Shown here piece by piece: positions 37,743 through 45,833 of a stretch of DNA of 46,336 nt. The DNA is taken from positions 1 through 46,336 of the forward strand of contig NZ_BCTM01000032.1 in the NCBI RefSeq assembly GCF_001571285.1. Direction: 5' to 3'. The stretch comes from Kluyvera cryocrescens NBRC 102467 (GTDB lineage: Bacteria; Pseudomonadota; Gammaproteobacteria; Enterobacterales; Enterobacteriaceae). How positions within the stretch are numbered: the first letter of the stretch is position 1; each line of letters starts with the position of its first letter. Below the pieces are notes generated by a model. It made no database searches. It saw only the letters and a program-made list of their open reading frames with translations, and was not told the DNA's origin. The translations under genes and the position numbers were made by a program.

Positions 37743-38186
37743 TCAGGCAGCGTTAATGACAAATTCTTCAATCGCCTGCCGATTGCTCCACGATTTGGTG
37801 AGCGCGGCCGCAGCGGGTGCGTCAAGCCATTGGTAGGCCAGGTGTTCAGTGAACACAATTTCCCGCTCGTGAGGAAGCGCAAGGCAGAACCAGGATTCTG
37901 TGTTGCACTCAATGCCTGGGGCATAGCGATGTCGTAAATGTTGAAAAATTTCGAACTCCACCGTGCGCTGACAGTCCATCAAGGTCAGTTGCTCAGAAAC
38001 AACATCAATAGTGACCTCTTCCTTTACTTCACGCAGGGCGGCCTGCGACGCGGTTTCACCCTCTTCCAGGCTGCCGGTAACCGACTGCCAGAAATCAGGA
38101 TCGTCGCGTCGCTGCAACATCAGCACCCGTTGACTATCCTGGGCGTAAATCACTACCAGAATAGAGACGGGCCGCTTGAATAGCAT
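37743..38186 (-). CDS. nudB: Dihydroneopterin triphosphate pyrophosphatase NudB
   Basis: A 147-residue Nudix hydrolase that removes pyrophosphate from dihydroneopterin triphosphate in folate synthesis. The Nudix box is complete: GSLEEGETASQAALREVKEE (about 38-57). The segment KRPVSILVVIYAQDSQRVLM matches E. coli NudB from its residue 8. ATG 38186 lies one base after the aspS stop; an in-frame ATG at 38225 inside aspS would add 13 unrelated residues. Translation is probably coupled to aspS. Confidence 0.95.
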   Translation of the reverse strand: MLFKRPVSILVVIYAQDSQRVLMLQRRDDPDFWQSVTGSLEEGETASQAALREVKEEVTIDVVSEQLTLMDCQRTVEFEIFQHLRHRYAPGIECNTESWFCLALPHEREIVFTEHLAYQWLDAPAAAALTKSWSNRQAIEEFVINAA

Positions 38187-38187
38187 A

Positions 38188-39975
38188 TTACTTGTTCTCC
38201 GCCGACTCTTTTGGCTCTTTCGCAATAACCTGAATGCCCAGCTCGCCCAGCGATGCCGGGTTCGCGAAGCTTGGCGCTTCGGTCATCAGGCAGGCTGCTG
38301 CAGTGGTTTTCGGGAAGGCGATAACATCACGAATGTTGTCGGTGCCGGTCAGCAGCATGGTCAGACGATCCAGACCAAATGCCAGGCCTGCGTGCGGAGG
38401 CGTACCGTATTTCAGTGCGTCCAGCAGGAAGCCAAACTTCTCGCGCTGTTCCTGTTCGTTAATGCCCAGGATACCAAACACGGTCTGCTGCATGTCGCCA
38501 CGGTGAATACGCACGGAACCGCCGCCCACTTCATAGCCGTTGATGACCATATCGTAAGCGTTCGCCACGGCCTCTTCCGGTGCTGCTTTCAGCTCCTCGG
38601 CGGTCATATCTTTCGGCGAAGTGAACGGGTGGTGCATTGCGGTCAGACCGCCTTCACCATCGTCTTCAAACATTGGGAAGTCGATAACCCACAGCGGTGC
38701 CCACATGTTTTCGTCGGTCAGGTTCAGATCTTTACCCAGCTTCAGACGCAGTGCGCCCAGCGCGTCGGCAACCACTTTCTTGTTGTCTGCGCCGAAGAAG
38801 ATCATGTCGCCGTCTTGTGCGCCGGTGCGCTCAAGAATCGCGTCCACGATGTCCGCAGTCAGGAACTTCGCCACTGGGCTGTTGATGCCTTCCATGCCTT
38901 TCGCACGTTCGGTCACTTTGATGTAAGCCAGGCCTTTCGCACCGTAGATCTTCACAAAGTTGCCGTATTCATCGATAAGCTTACGGGTCAGCGCAGCACC
39001 GCCAGGAACGCGCAGCGCAGCAACGCGGCCTTTCGGGTCGTTCGCCGGGCCGGAGAATACCGCGAACTCGACGGATTTCAGCAGGTCAGCAACGTCGACC
39101 AGCTCCATCGGGTTACGCAGATCCGGTTTATCAGAGCCGTAACGACGCTCAGCTTCAGCAAAGGTCATGATTGGGAAATCGCCCAGATCCACACCCTTCA
39201 CTTCCAGCCACAGCTGGCGAACCAGCGCTTCCATCACTTCACGAACCTGTGGGGCCGTCATGAAGGATGTTTCGACGTCGATCTGGGTAAATTCAGGCTG
39301 ACGGTCAGCGCGCAGGTCTTCGTCACGGAAGCATTTTACGATCTGATAGTAGCGGTCAAAACCGGACATCATCAGCAGCTGTTTGAACAGCTGAGGAGAC
39401 TGCGGCAGCGCGTAGAATTTACCTTTGTGTACACGGGAAGGTACGAGGTAGTCGCGCGCGCCTTCCGGCGTTGCTTTCGTCAGCATTGGGGTTTCGATAT
39501 CAAGGAAACCGTGGTCATCCATAAAACGACGCACGAAGCTGGTAATTTTCGCGCGGGTTTTCAGACGCTGTGCCATTTCCGGACGACGCAGATCGAGGTA
39601 GCGGTATTTCAGACGCGCTTCTTCGGTGTTGACGTGATTGGAGTCCAGCGGCAGTGATTCTGAACGGTTGATGATGGTCAGATCGGACGCCAGAACTTCG
39701 ATCGCGCCGGTTGCCATATCCGCGTTGATGTTTTTCTCATCGCGCGCACGCACGGTGCCGGTCACCTGAATGCAGAATTCATTACGCAGTTCAGAGGCTA
39801 ACTTCAACGCATCCGCACGATCCGGATCGAAGAATACCTGAACGATACCTTCACGGTCGCGCATGTCGATAAAAATGAGGCTGCCGAGATCACGACGACG
39901 GTTGACCCAACCACACAGAGTCACCTGCTGCCCAACGTGGGACTGTCGAAGCTGTCCGCAATATTCTGTACGCAT
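38188..39975 (-). CDS. aspS: Aspartyl-tRNA synthetase
   Basis: A 595-residue class II synthetase (E. coli 590), essential for charging tRNA-Asp. The N-terminal OB fold binds the anticodon ([20 protein letters not shown]). The catalytic domain has motif 2 in [20 protein letters not shown] (about 208-227), the bacterial-type GAD insertion (about 290-420), and motif 3 in [20 protein letters not shown] (about 530-549). The protein is complete. First gene of aspS-nudB-yebC-ruvC, divergent from yecD. Confidence 0.98.
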   Translation of the reverse strand: MRTEYCGQLRQSHVGQQVTLCGWVNRRRDLGSLIFIDMRDREGIVQVFFDPDRADALKLASELRNEFCIQVTGTVRARDEKNINADMATGAIEVLASDLTIINRSESLPLDSNHVNTEEARLKYRYLDLRRPEMAQRLKTRAKITSFVRRFMDDHGFLDIETPMLTKATPEGARDYLVPSRVHKGKFYALPQSPQLFKQLLMMSGFDRYYQIVKCFRDEDLRADRQPEFTQIDVETSFMTAPQVREVMEALVRQLWLEVKGVDLGDFPIMTFAEAERRYGSDKPDLRNPMELVDVADLLKSVEFAVFSGPANDPKGRVAALRVPGGAALTRKLIDEYGNFVKIYGAKGLAYIKVTERAKGMEGINSPVAKFLTADIVDAILERTGAQDGDMIFFGADNKKVVADALGALRLKLGKDLNLTDENMWAPLWVIDFPMFEDDGEGGLTAMHHPFTSPKDMTAEELKAAPEEAVANAYDMVINGYEVGGGSVRIHRGDMQQTVFGILGINEQEQREKFGFLLDALKYGTPPHAGLAFGLDRLTMLLTGTDNIRDVIAFPKTTAAACLMTEAPSFANPASLGELGIQVIAKEPKESAENK

Positions 39976-40241
39976 GAGATATCCCTTAACTTAGCCGTCG
40001 GCGGATTGTCACCTGCCGTGCAGGCTTAACTGTCGCAGCTTTAGCTGAATGTCACTACTGGATGAAAAAAGGGGGCTATTATACTGGAAATTCTCGCTCA
40101 CGATAAGCCCAGTGCGGTTTATACGCCTGTTTGCTGAACGCTTATTGCTCATGCTCACAAAAATTAACAATAATTATCCCTTCAATAACCTGTCGACGAT
40201 TGTAAGGTATGCGCCAACAGCCCGTTGAGAGAGGAAAAACC

Positions 40242-40808
40242 ATGCTGAATTTAGACGCTAAAAAAACCGCCCTGGTGGTCATTGACCTGCAAGAAGGCAT
40301 CCTGCCGTTTGCCGGTGGCCCCCACACGGCAACCGCAGTGGTCGAACGCGCTGCGCGCCTGGCGCAAAAATGCCGCGCCGCTTCGGCACCGGTGGTGATG
40401 GTTCGCGTCGGTTGGTCGGCCGATTTCGCCGAAGCGCTAAAACAGCCCGTTGATGCCCAAGCGCCAGCCCACGCGCTGCCGGACAACTGGTGGACCTATC
40501 CTTCTACGCTCGGCAAGCAGGACAGCGACATCGAAGTGACCAAGCGTCAGTGGGGCGCGTTTTACGGTACCGACCTGGAAATGCAGCTGCGTCGTCGCGG
40601 TATCGACACCATTATTCTGTGCGGTATCTCGACCAACATCGGCGTAGAGTCCACCGCCCGTAATGCCTGGGAACTGGGCTTTAATCTGATCATTGCCGAA
40701 GACGCCTGTAGCGCCTCCTCCGCCGAGCAGCATCAGGGGAGTATGACGCACATCTTCCCGCGCATCGCTCGCGTGCGTAGCACCGACGAAATCCTCGCGG
40801 CACTATGA
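40242..40808 (+). CDS. yecD: Isochorismatase-family hydrolase YecD
   Basis: A 188-residue cysteine hydrolase-like protein, the E. coli length. The triad is visible: Asp15 in VVIDLQEG, a lysine in [12 protein letters not shown] (about 108), and the cysteine in [19 protein letters not shown] (about 139). The physiological substrate is unknown. GAGAGG lies eight bases before ATG 40242; an in-frame start at 40209 lacks support. Its stop overlaps the ATG of the yecE fragment (ATGA), the native yecD-yecE coupling. Confidence 0.93.
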   Translation: MLNLDAKKTALVVIDLQEGILPFAGGPHTATAVVERAARLAQKCRAASAPVVMVRVGWSADFAEALKQPVDAQAPAHALPDNWWTYPSTLGKQDSDIEVTKRQWGAFYGTDLEMQLRRRGIDTIILCGISTNIGVESTARNAWELGFNLIIAEDACSASSAEQHQGSMTHIFPRIARVRSTDEILAAL

Positions 40809-40909
40809 TTTACCTTGGTCTTCCCCAATGGTCGCACCCCAAATGGGCGCGGCTGGGGATCGCTGGCCTTGAAGAGTATGCCCGCCACTTTAACTGCGTG
40901 ACGCGGTAA
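40805..40909 (+). pseudogene. yecE: yecE, truncated by the right prophage
   Basis: The frame starts [20 protein letters not shown] and continues GLEEYARHFNCV, matching YecE (DUF72) through about residue 32, then reads two foreign codons and stops. E. coli YecE has 272 residues. The break at about 40900 marks the left end of the right prophage. yecE is a known insertion site of Shiga-toxin and related lambdoid phages. The rest of yecE should lie at the far end of the prophage, outside this window, so the gene is inactive unless the phage excises. Confidence 0.93.
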
Positions 40910-40982
40910 TTTTTAAAATCACTAAAGAACGCCCAAGAGCATGTGTTTTCTTTAGGTTAATCAGTGTATTATAAGACGCCTC

Positions 40983-41096
40983 CATATGAAATTCGGTTAA
41001 GTTCATATGAGTTAAAATGTCCCAACCATGCCCCAAAACTGGCATTTATGCCCCATACATGCCCCAAAAACCTTCCTTAAAAAGCTACGTGCCCAA
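40983..41096. repeat. Direct and inverted repeats at the right prophage end
   Basis: CATATGAA (40983-40990) and TTCATATG (41002-41009) form a perfect inverted repeat. Five related direct repeats follow: ATGTCCCAA (41017), ATGCCCCAA (41028), ATGCCCCAT (41048), ATGCCCCAA (41059) and GTGCCCAA (41089). Spacings of 11, 20 and 11 bp put pairs on one helix face. These look like arm-type sites of the phage integrase in the attachment region next to the yecE junction. Confidence 0.7.
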
Positions 41097-41105
41097 CCGT
41101 TGATG

Positions 41106-41121
41106 CTGTATAAATAAACAG
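41106..41121. promoter_or_regulatory. LexA box before the first dinI-like gene
   Basis: CTGTATAAATAAACAG fits CTG-N10-CAG and is rich in A/T as in strong LexA sites. It lies 40 bp before the start at 41162 and is followed by TATAAA, a possible -10 element. Confidence 0.85.
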
Positions 41122-41161
41122 TATAAATTGCGTGCAAAATCATTGTTGCTTTGGAGGCGGT

Positions 41162-41401
41162 ATGTTCGTTGAGTTGGTGTACGACAAACGGAATGTTGAA
41201 GGATTAACAGGTGCCAGAGAAATAATTCTGAATGAGTTAACAAAGCGAGTGCACCGGATCTTTCCGGATGCAGAAGTGAAGGTTAAGCCGATGCAGGCGA
41301 ACGGCTTAAACAGCGATGCCAGCAAAAGCGATCGGGAGAAGCTGAACCGCATGCTGGAGGAAATGTTTGAAGAATCCGATATGTGGTTAGTTTCGGAGTA
41401 G
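41162..41401 (+). CDS. DinI-like protein, first copy
   Basis: A 79-residue DinI-family protein: FVELVYDKRNVEGLTGAREI, KRVHRIFPDAEVKVKPM, and the acidic C-terminal helix EEMFEESDMWLVSE. DinI binds RecA filaments and tunes the SOS response, including UmuD and LexA cleavage. Prophage versions are common and probably adjust induction. GGAGG lies just upstream of ATG 41162, and a LexA box lies 40 bp upstream, so it is SOS-induced. It lies in the right prophage, 250 bp from the yecE junction. A paralogue occurs at 42500-42742. Confidence 0.93.
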   Translation: MFVELVYDKRNVEGLTGAREIILNELTKRVHRIFPDAEVKVKPMQANGLNSDASKSDREKLNRMLEEMFEESDMWLVSE

Positions 41402-41486
41402 TGCCAGCTTTTACCAAGTCCTTTTCATACCTTTCTGGATACGGGAAACCAAATTCCCGTATTGGATGAACCATTGCCGCCCTTTT

Positions 41487-41897
41487 TTAAAGCTGCTCTA
41501 CCAGCGGATAAAAATTATGATCCTCGCGCTGCATTCGTTCATGCACCTTGCGCAACACTACATTCGCGTCGCGGCGAAATGCCTCGTCACAATTGATAAG
41601 CTTATTTGCCGTATTCCAGCGACGGGAAAACTTTTCATACTCGGCAACAATATCAGCCATCTCGCGCTGAAAATTTACGCTCATTGTTTTTAGCTTTTGA
41701 TCGTTCACCTTTTCCAGATAAGGATATAAAAACTGATCTTCGGCAGAAAGGTGTACTTTAATCACAGAACTCATACTGATAACGGTTTGAGCGATTTCTT
41801 GCGCATGAGCCGTCACACCCGCCCGGCTAAGCTCCCTGAGGCGGCTAATTTTATGGATAATCTCGGCATGCTGGATCTTCATTTTATCAATATTCAC
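41487..41897 (-). CDS. Hemerythrin-domain protein
   Basis: A 136-residue all-helical protein of the hemerythrin/HHE family that likely binds a di-iron centre. Candidate ligands are His10 and His15 (KIQHAEIIHKIS), His49 and Glu53 (VHLSAEDQFLYPYLE), and His119, Glu125 and His127 (KVHERMQREDHNFYPLVEQL). The paired LYPYLE and FYPLVE motifs are typical. GTG 41897 is chosen because AAGGGA lies seven bases before it; an in-frame TTG further up has no such site. It lies between two dinI-like genes at the end of the right prophage, in A/T-rich DNA that continues upstream, which suggests a separately acquired cargo gene. The role is unknown; sensing of oxygen, nitric oxide or iron is known for the family. 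Confidence 0.85.
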   Translation of the reverse strand: MNIDKMKIQHAEIIHKISRLRELSRAGVTAHAQEIAQTVISMSSVIKVHLSAEDQFLYPYLEKVNDQKLKTMSVNFQREMADIVAEYEKFSRRWNTANKLINCDEAFRRDANVVLRKVHERMQREDHNFYPLVEQL

Positions 41898-42088
41898 TGG
41901 GGAATCCCTTAATGAGCTTTGCAATTTATAACATATATATTAAATACATCTTTAAAAATAAGCAATCTGAGTTGTTTTTATTAAATTTTATAAATTTACG
42001 TTATGTAAATACATAATAAACAAAATTTGAATGCAAATATAAAGAGATCTATTGCCAATCTTCGGAATTTTTCTATCGTACATATGTC

Positions 42089-42421
42089 TCAAAACTGCGC
42101 CAATGCCGCCTCAAGAGATATCGCAGCATCAGTGCTGTTGATAAAGTGCGTCACCCGCCTCATAACCTCAGCCTCTTCAGCTGCATCACCTTCGATCGCT
42201 TCGCCGTCATCCGTGATTAACGCTTTCCCCCTAAGCTTCGCAAACTGCGTCCGACCTCCGGACAGAATCAACAGCGCATCACCCTGCTGTGGGCGCGTGA
42301 CCGGGACGATGATCGCATAACCCGCCGACGTCTCGAGGATGCGACTGTCGGGAGTCATGCAGACACTGGCTGGCGTAACCCGCTGCTCTATATAGTCGGT
42401 AGCTGGTGAAGGAAAGCCCAT
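42089..42421 (-). CDS. UmuD'-like protein without catalytic residues
   Basis: A 110-residue protein starting MGFPSPATDYIEQRVTP. In UmuD, RecA-stimulated self-cleavage occurs before GFPSPAADYVEQRI, so this gene encodes a product that begins where UmuD' begins. The later segment QQGDALLILSGGRTQFAKLR parallels the UmuD strands around GDIVIAAVDGEF. The UmuD nucleophile motif (SGDSM) is missing; TSAGYAIIVPV stands there, and no clear catalytic lysine remains. I infer an inactive S24/UmuD fold. GAGAGGG lies seven bases before ATG 42421. The gene is divergent from the second dinI-like gene across 78 bp with two LexA boxes. Confidence 0.75.
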   Translation of the reverse strand: MGFPSPATDYIEQRVTPASVCMTPDSRILETSAGYAIIVPVTRPQQGDALLILSGGRTQFAKLRGKALITDDGEAIEGDAAEEAEVMRRVTHFINSTDAAISLEAALAQF

Positions 42422-42442
42422 GTTTACGCCCTCTCTTGAATG

Positions 42443-42458
42443 CTGGATAAAAACACAG
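42443..42458. promoter_or_regulatory. LexA box 1 of the umuD'-like / dinI-like pair
   Basis: CTGGATAAAAACACAG fits CTG-N10-CAG. It lies 21 bp before the UmuD'-like start and 41 bp before the second dinI-like start, so it can control both directions. Confidence 0.85.
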
Positions 42459-42466
42459 TATAAATA

Positions 42467-42482
42467 CTGTATACCCATCCAG
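42467..42482. promoter_or_regulatory. LexA box 2 of the umuD'-like / dinI-like pair
   Basis: CTGTATACCCATCCAG fits CTG-N10-CAG and lies 8 bp from box 1. The stretch between (TATAAATA) could hold a -10 element. Tandem boxes suggest tight LexA control. Confidence 0.85.
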
Positions 42483-42499
42483 TAAAGGAGCAATGAGCA

Positions 42500-42742
42500 A
42501 TGTTCGTGGAACTCGTTTATGACAAAAGGAATTTTGATGGTCTGCCCGGGGCAAAAGATATCATTCTGGGCGAATTGACCAGGAGGGTTCACCGGATCTT
42601 TCCCGATGCTGATATTCGGGTTAAACCGATGATGACACTGCCCGCGATCAACACTGACGCCAGCAAGCACGAGAAAGAACAGATAAGCCGTACTGTTCAG
42701 GAAATGTTTGAAGAGGCTGATATGTGGCTGGTTTCAGATTAA
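42500..42742 (+). CDS. DinI-like protein, second copy
   Basis: An 80-residue DinI-family protein, closely related to the copy at 41162: FVELVYDKRNFDGLPGAKDI, RRVHRIFPDADIRVKPM and QEMFEEADMWLVSD. AAGGAG lies nine bases before ATG 42500. Two LexA boxes lie upstream, shared with the divergent UmuD'-like gene. Like its paralogue, it should bind RecA filaments and modulate SOS outcomes. The two copies differ mainly in the linker after residue 45, so they arose by duplication or separate acquisition. It is followed by a strong hairpin before the convergent tail-fibre assembly gene. Confidence 0.93.
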   Translation: MFVELVYDKRNFDGLPGAKDIILGELTRRVHRIFPDADIRVKPMMTLPAINTDASKHEKEQISRTVQEMFEEADMWLVSD

Positions 42743-42831
42743 ACGCCTTGAACCGTCATATTGCTTAAGTACAATCCGCCGTGACTGGCAATCATTCAAT
42801 ACTCGCACTATCAAATGTTCGCCAGCCCGCG

Positions 42832-42860
42832 GCAGCCTGTGCTTGCATACCACAGGCTGC
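42832..42860. terminator. Hairpin between dinI-like and tail-fibre assembly genes
   Basis: GCAGCCTGTG (42832-42841) and CACAGGCTGC (42851-42860) form a perfect 10-bp stem with a nine-base loop in the convergent gap. No T-run follows on either strand, so it is a weak or Rho-assisted terminator or a 3' end protector. Confidence 0.6.
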
Positions 42861-42875
42861 TGCAACCCATTGATG

Positions 42876-43265
42876 TTACGCCTCTGGTTTTGTCGGCCAC
42901 TCGATATCCGGTGCAGTATCCAGATCGAGCGCATCCAGCGCTTTCACATACAACCGCCAGGCGATTAGCTTTTGCTTGTCCTCGTCGCTAATTAGTCCCA
43001 GATTCAGATCTAAAACCCAGCCAGACATAATGTCATCAGCCTCGGCTTTCAGCTGATTACGAGTCGCTTCCGCATCGTAAACATCATCTGCATGGGTACG
43101 AACATAAGCCGGGTCCGGCACCCATTCATCGGTGAAACGATTATGGGTCATCGCACCGCCAGTGAAATCGTCGGGTACTATTACGGGGTACGTTTGCCCA
43201 TCAAAAGACACGGGGGTTGTGCTCCAGCTTCTGTTATCTGCTTGATTAACGTAAATTGTTCTCAT
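42876..43265 (-). CDS. tfa: Tail fibre assembly protein, right prophage
   Basis: A 129-residue tail-fibre assembly chaperone, same length as the left copy at 490-879 and nearly identical from VPDDFTGGAMTHNRFTDEW through the C-terminal helix (SDEDKQKLIAWRLYVKALDAL). The first 25 residues differ (NQADNRSWSTTPVSFDGQTY), consistent with a match to a different fibre tip. Its ATG overlaps the fibre stop by four bases. It is the last gene of the tail operon before the SOS cluster at the prophage end. Confidence 0.92.
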   Translation of the reverse strand: MRTIYVNQADNRSWSTTPVSFDGQTYPVIVPDDFTGGAMTHNRFTDEWVPDPAYVRTHADDVYDAEATRNQLKAEADDIMSGWVLDLNLGLISDEDKQKLIAWRLYVKALDALDLDTAPDIEWPTKPEA

Positions 43266-45118
43266 GCTGTGATCTTCCTTACGTGAACGCGGACAGGGAG
43301 CGACGTGGCCCCCGTTCCCGTATTCGTGGTTTGCATAGGCATCCCCGTATTTACACTGGTGTTTGCTAATTCTGCGCTACCGCACTGAACAACGACGCCA
43401 ACGCCCTCTAAATATCCCGCTTTTGTCCCAAACGATGTGCCATTCCCACTGTTATAAATCCAGCCTGTTTCCGTCCATCTAAGGACTCCCGCTAAATCAG
43501 TACGCTGTATCTCGGCGACAACCTCAACCGGGGTGTTAGCCCCAAACGGGTTATTTAATACCTTGCGCTCACTGCGGGCCATTGTTCCGAAGTCCAGTAA
43601 CGCATAATCCAGGCGCGCGTTAACCGCTGCGATCGCCGCTGCGTTCGCAGAGTCCCCCGAAGCGATAGCGGTCGCCAGTGCCAAAGCATCAATACTGCCG
43701 CCGTTAGTGGCTTTCGCAGCAAAGCGTACGGTCCAGCAACCTTGTACGCGGTTCGGGCGAATTTCTGTTACGCCGTCCTGATACATTTTTTCGTTGCGAC
43801 TCAGGTTTAAATCAAGGTCGGAACCATAATTAGCGTCTGCGTTGTTCGCGCCGTATTGGTTTTGACCGTTAACCTGCGCATTACGCCCTATATTAAGTGC
43901 GTTTGTCGTTTTGGTATTATTTCCATCTATGTTTCCGGCGGCGGACGGAATGAGTCCCCCGAGAATACTATATCCATAGATATGCCCCTTGACGTTCGGC
44001 AGTGCAGACGCCCCCATTTTACCGTTATTTGCGGCCACTCCTCCGTCACCAACATGTACCGGAATTTTTAACGAACCAGGCTGTGTACCATTATCGTCTG
44101 GCAGACGCATTTTCCCCGGGGAAGATGTCAGCACATAGCAACCACGTTTTAGCGGGTCCGCCTGCCATTCTGCTTCGGTACATGTCGGGAGTTTACCGGC
44201 CACAGCTTTCGCGTAGAGATCCGCAAAAATGCCGGTCTGGTCAACTTCCTGTCCATCGCGGGGTGCCGTGCCTGGCTCCAGCGCGGTGCGCATTTCCTGC
44301 CAGTCAATCTGTCCCAGGTAACCAGGCAACATGTCAGCAATTTCTTCTCTCGAGAATACGTCCAGATTCTGGCGCGCAGCTGGTTTGTCTGTCAGGTCGT
44401 CGAGGTTATTGGCGTTCTGCAGCAGATTTTCAGGATGGACCGACGCCGCAGAATTGGCAGCTTCCTTCGCTTTTTGCATTGCAGTAGTCGCAAACTCCTC
44501 TGCATCGCTGGCGTGTTGCGCCGCCGATTCGTTAAAACTTCCTGCATCTGAGGCCGCCGCTTCTGCTGCTGACTTAGCGGTCTGTGAATCGGTTTTAGCC
44601 TGTGTAGCTTCCGCAGCGGCCTGTGTTGCAGTGGTCTTGTCTGTTGCCACTTGTACAGCATCGCTATGTACCTGAGTCGCTATCGCCTGCAGCGCAGACT
44701 CATCGATCACCTCCAGCAGACCAGTGATTTTCCTCCATGATGGTCCTGTGTAGGTCGAGCCGTCGGCCATTTTAATAACAACGTCGCCGTTTACCTCCAG
44801 CAGCTGATACCAGTTATCAACTTCTAAAACGCGCTGTCGAATTATGTACGCCGTATCCGCTGCAATCTGCGCACTGATGCGATTCAGAGTGTCCCGCGGC
44901 ATAGCCGTCCATGCGCCGGCGGTAACCGCCGGGCCGTTGTAGTTTCGGGCAAGAGTCAGTGCGGTATCACTCTCAATCGTTTTCACCGGCAGCGTATATG
45001 TCACCCCACCAGTCGTTACAACGATGAAATCACCAGCAGAGAGATCGGTGGTAAAAGACGTATCAATCCCTGCTACCACATCTGAATTATTCGCCAGGGT
45101 TAAAGTGCCTGCTGACAT
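43262..45118 (-). CDS. Tail fibre protein, right prophage
   Basis: A 618-residue tail fibre with the same plan as the left copy: N-terminal module to about 135, alanine-rich coiled coil about 145-225, collar part with GSLKIPVHVGDGGVAANNGK about 345-365, and a variable tip. Residues of the N-terminal module and about 225-490 are almost the same as in the left fibre. The tip (about 495-618) differs: ANAAAIAAVNARLDYALLD and TETGWIYNSGNGTSFGTKAG replace the left versions, while the last ten residues VRVHVRKITA are the same. This suggests different receptor choice on a shared scaffold. It overlaps the assembly gene and follows small tail proteins. Confidence 0.9.
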   Translation of the reverse strand: MSAGTLTLANNSDVVAGIDTSFTTDLSAGDFIVVTTGGVTYTLPVKTIESDTALTLARNYNGPAVTAGAWTAMPRDTLNRISAQIAADTAYIIRQRVLEVDNWYQLLEVNGDVVIKMADGSTYTGPSWRKITGLLEVIDESALQAIATQVHSDAVQVATDKTTATQAAAEATQAKTDSQTAKSAAEAAASDAGSFNESAAQHASDAEEFATTAMQKAKEAANSAASVHPENLLQNANNLDDLTDKPAARQNLDVFSREEIADMLPGYLGQIDWQEMRTALEPGTAPRDGQEVDQTGIFADLYAKAVAGKLPTCTEAEWQADPLKRGCYVLTSSPGKMRLPDDNGTQPGSLKIPVHVGDGGVAANNGKMGASALPNVKGHIYGYSILGGLIPSAAGNIDGNNTKTTNALNIGRNAQVNGQNQYGANNADANYGSDLDLNLSRNEKMYQDGVTEIRPNRVQGCWTVRFAAKATNGGSIDALALATAIASGDSANAAAIAAVNARLDYALLDFGTMARSERKVLNNPFGANTPVEVVAEIQRTDLAGVLRWTETGWIYNSGNGTSFGTKAGYLEGVGVVVQCGSAELANTSVNTGMPMQTTNTGTGATSLPVRVHVRKITA

Positions 45119-45142
45119 AGTGGCTCCTAAATTTTTGACAAT

Positions 45143-45168
45143 AAAAAAACCCGCCGGAGCAAGGTTTA
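45143..45168 (-). terminator. Possible terminator before the right tail fibre
   Basis: Read leftward, AAACC and GGTTT flank a loop containing CTCCGG and are followed by T residues, 25 bp before the fibre start. The stem is short, so the call is weak. It resembles the hairpin placed before J in the left prophage. Confidence 0.4.
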
Positions 45169-45190
45169 GAAATTTGGATGGGAGTGAGGT

Positions 45191-45832
45191 TTATGGATAA
45201 AGGCGTGTGTCGATGTAAATAAAGTCTTTCCTGAATCGTGGCGATGGTGGTTGTGAGTTAATCTGTGTTCCATCCCATACGTGCGCGCCGACAATATTTC
45301 CATAAGCTCGCGCCACCATTGAGCCATAAATGTAGATATGCTCAGATGAACTAAGGATGAGAAGGTAATTAGAGCAAATCCCAGGCATTATCGCCGCCGG
45401 CAGCCCTACATCGACATCAATTTTCACCGTAGATGAATTTATCGGCGCTCCGTTCCATGGGTTAGGCGTTGCGTTGATATCCAGCGGCAGGCAATCCGTA
45501 TTCCAGGTCATTTTCCCATTCGAGTCATATACAGCCAGCCCATATCCGTGCTCTACGGTGACAATCGTTGCAAAAACATAAACCCACCCAGCGCCAGTGG
45601 TGTTTACATTTATCCACCACTTTCCACCCGATACTGTCCACGTTAAATGCGTTGCTCCGTTCACATCATCATTACGCAGGAATGGCATGATGCTTGCGGT
45701 GTCGGGAATATCCAGTTGAATAGTTCCATTACCTGTATATCTGTATTTTCCCACATAGTTCATCGGCGTTACGTCTGGGCTGATAAACAAACTCCCGTCG
45801 TCACGGTAAATCTTTAATCCATATCCGCTCAT
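45191..45832 (-). CDS. Small phage tail protein, DUF6453-like
   Basis: A 213-residue protein beginning SGYGLKIYRDDGSLFISPDV. A second, similar unit starts near residue 93 (EHGYGLAVYDSNGKMTWNTD), so it is an internal duplication of a beta-rich module that begins (Y)GLxxYDxxG. Such proteins occur in tail regions of enterobacterial prophages near the fibre and are often labelled DUF6453; I assign this from memory. They may decorate the tail tip or fibre. It lies between the fibre gene and another protein of the same type, one base after that gene's stop. Confidence 0.65.
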   Translation of the reverse strand: MSGYGLKIYRDDGSLFISPDVTPMNYVGKYRYTGNGTIQLDIPDTASIMPFLRNDDVNGATHLTWTVSGGKWWINVNTTGAGWVYVFATIVTVEHGYGLAVYDSNGKMTWNTDCLPLDINATPNPWNGAPINSSTVKIDVDVGLPAAIMPGICSNYLLILSSSEHIYIYGSMVARAYGNIVGAHVWDGTQINSQPPSPRFRKDFIYIDTRLYP

Positions 45833-45833
45833 T

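Noticed and set aside
38176-39657. 493-codon frame opposite aspS
   Set aside because: Antisense shadow of aspS; composition is typical of a reversed reading frame.
40910-41161. Integrase gene expected at the yecE junction
   Set aside because: No frame of that size exists here; the prophage orientation puts its integrase at the other end.
42493-42499. Upstream ATG before the second dinI-like gene
   Set aside because: It is out of frame and gives only a very short peptide; it may slightly affect initiation but is not a gene.
42422-42670. N-terminal extension of the UmuD'-like gene to a start at 42670
   Set aside because: It would run through both LexA boxes and antisense to the second dinI-like gene; a good ribosome-binding site precedes 42421.
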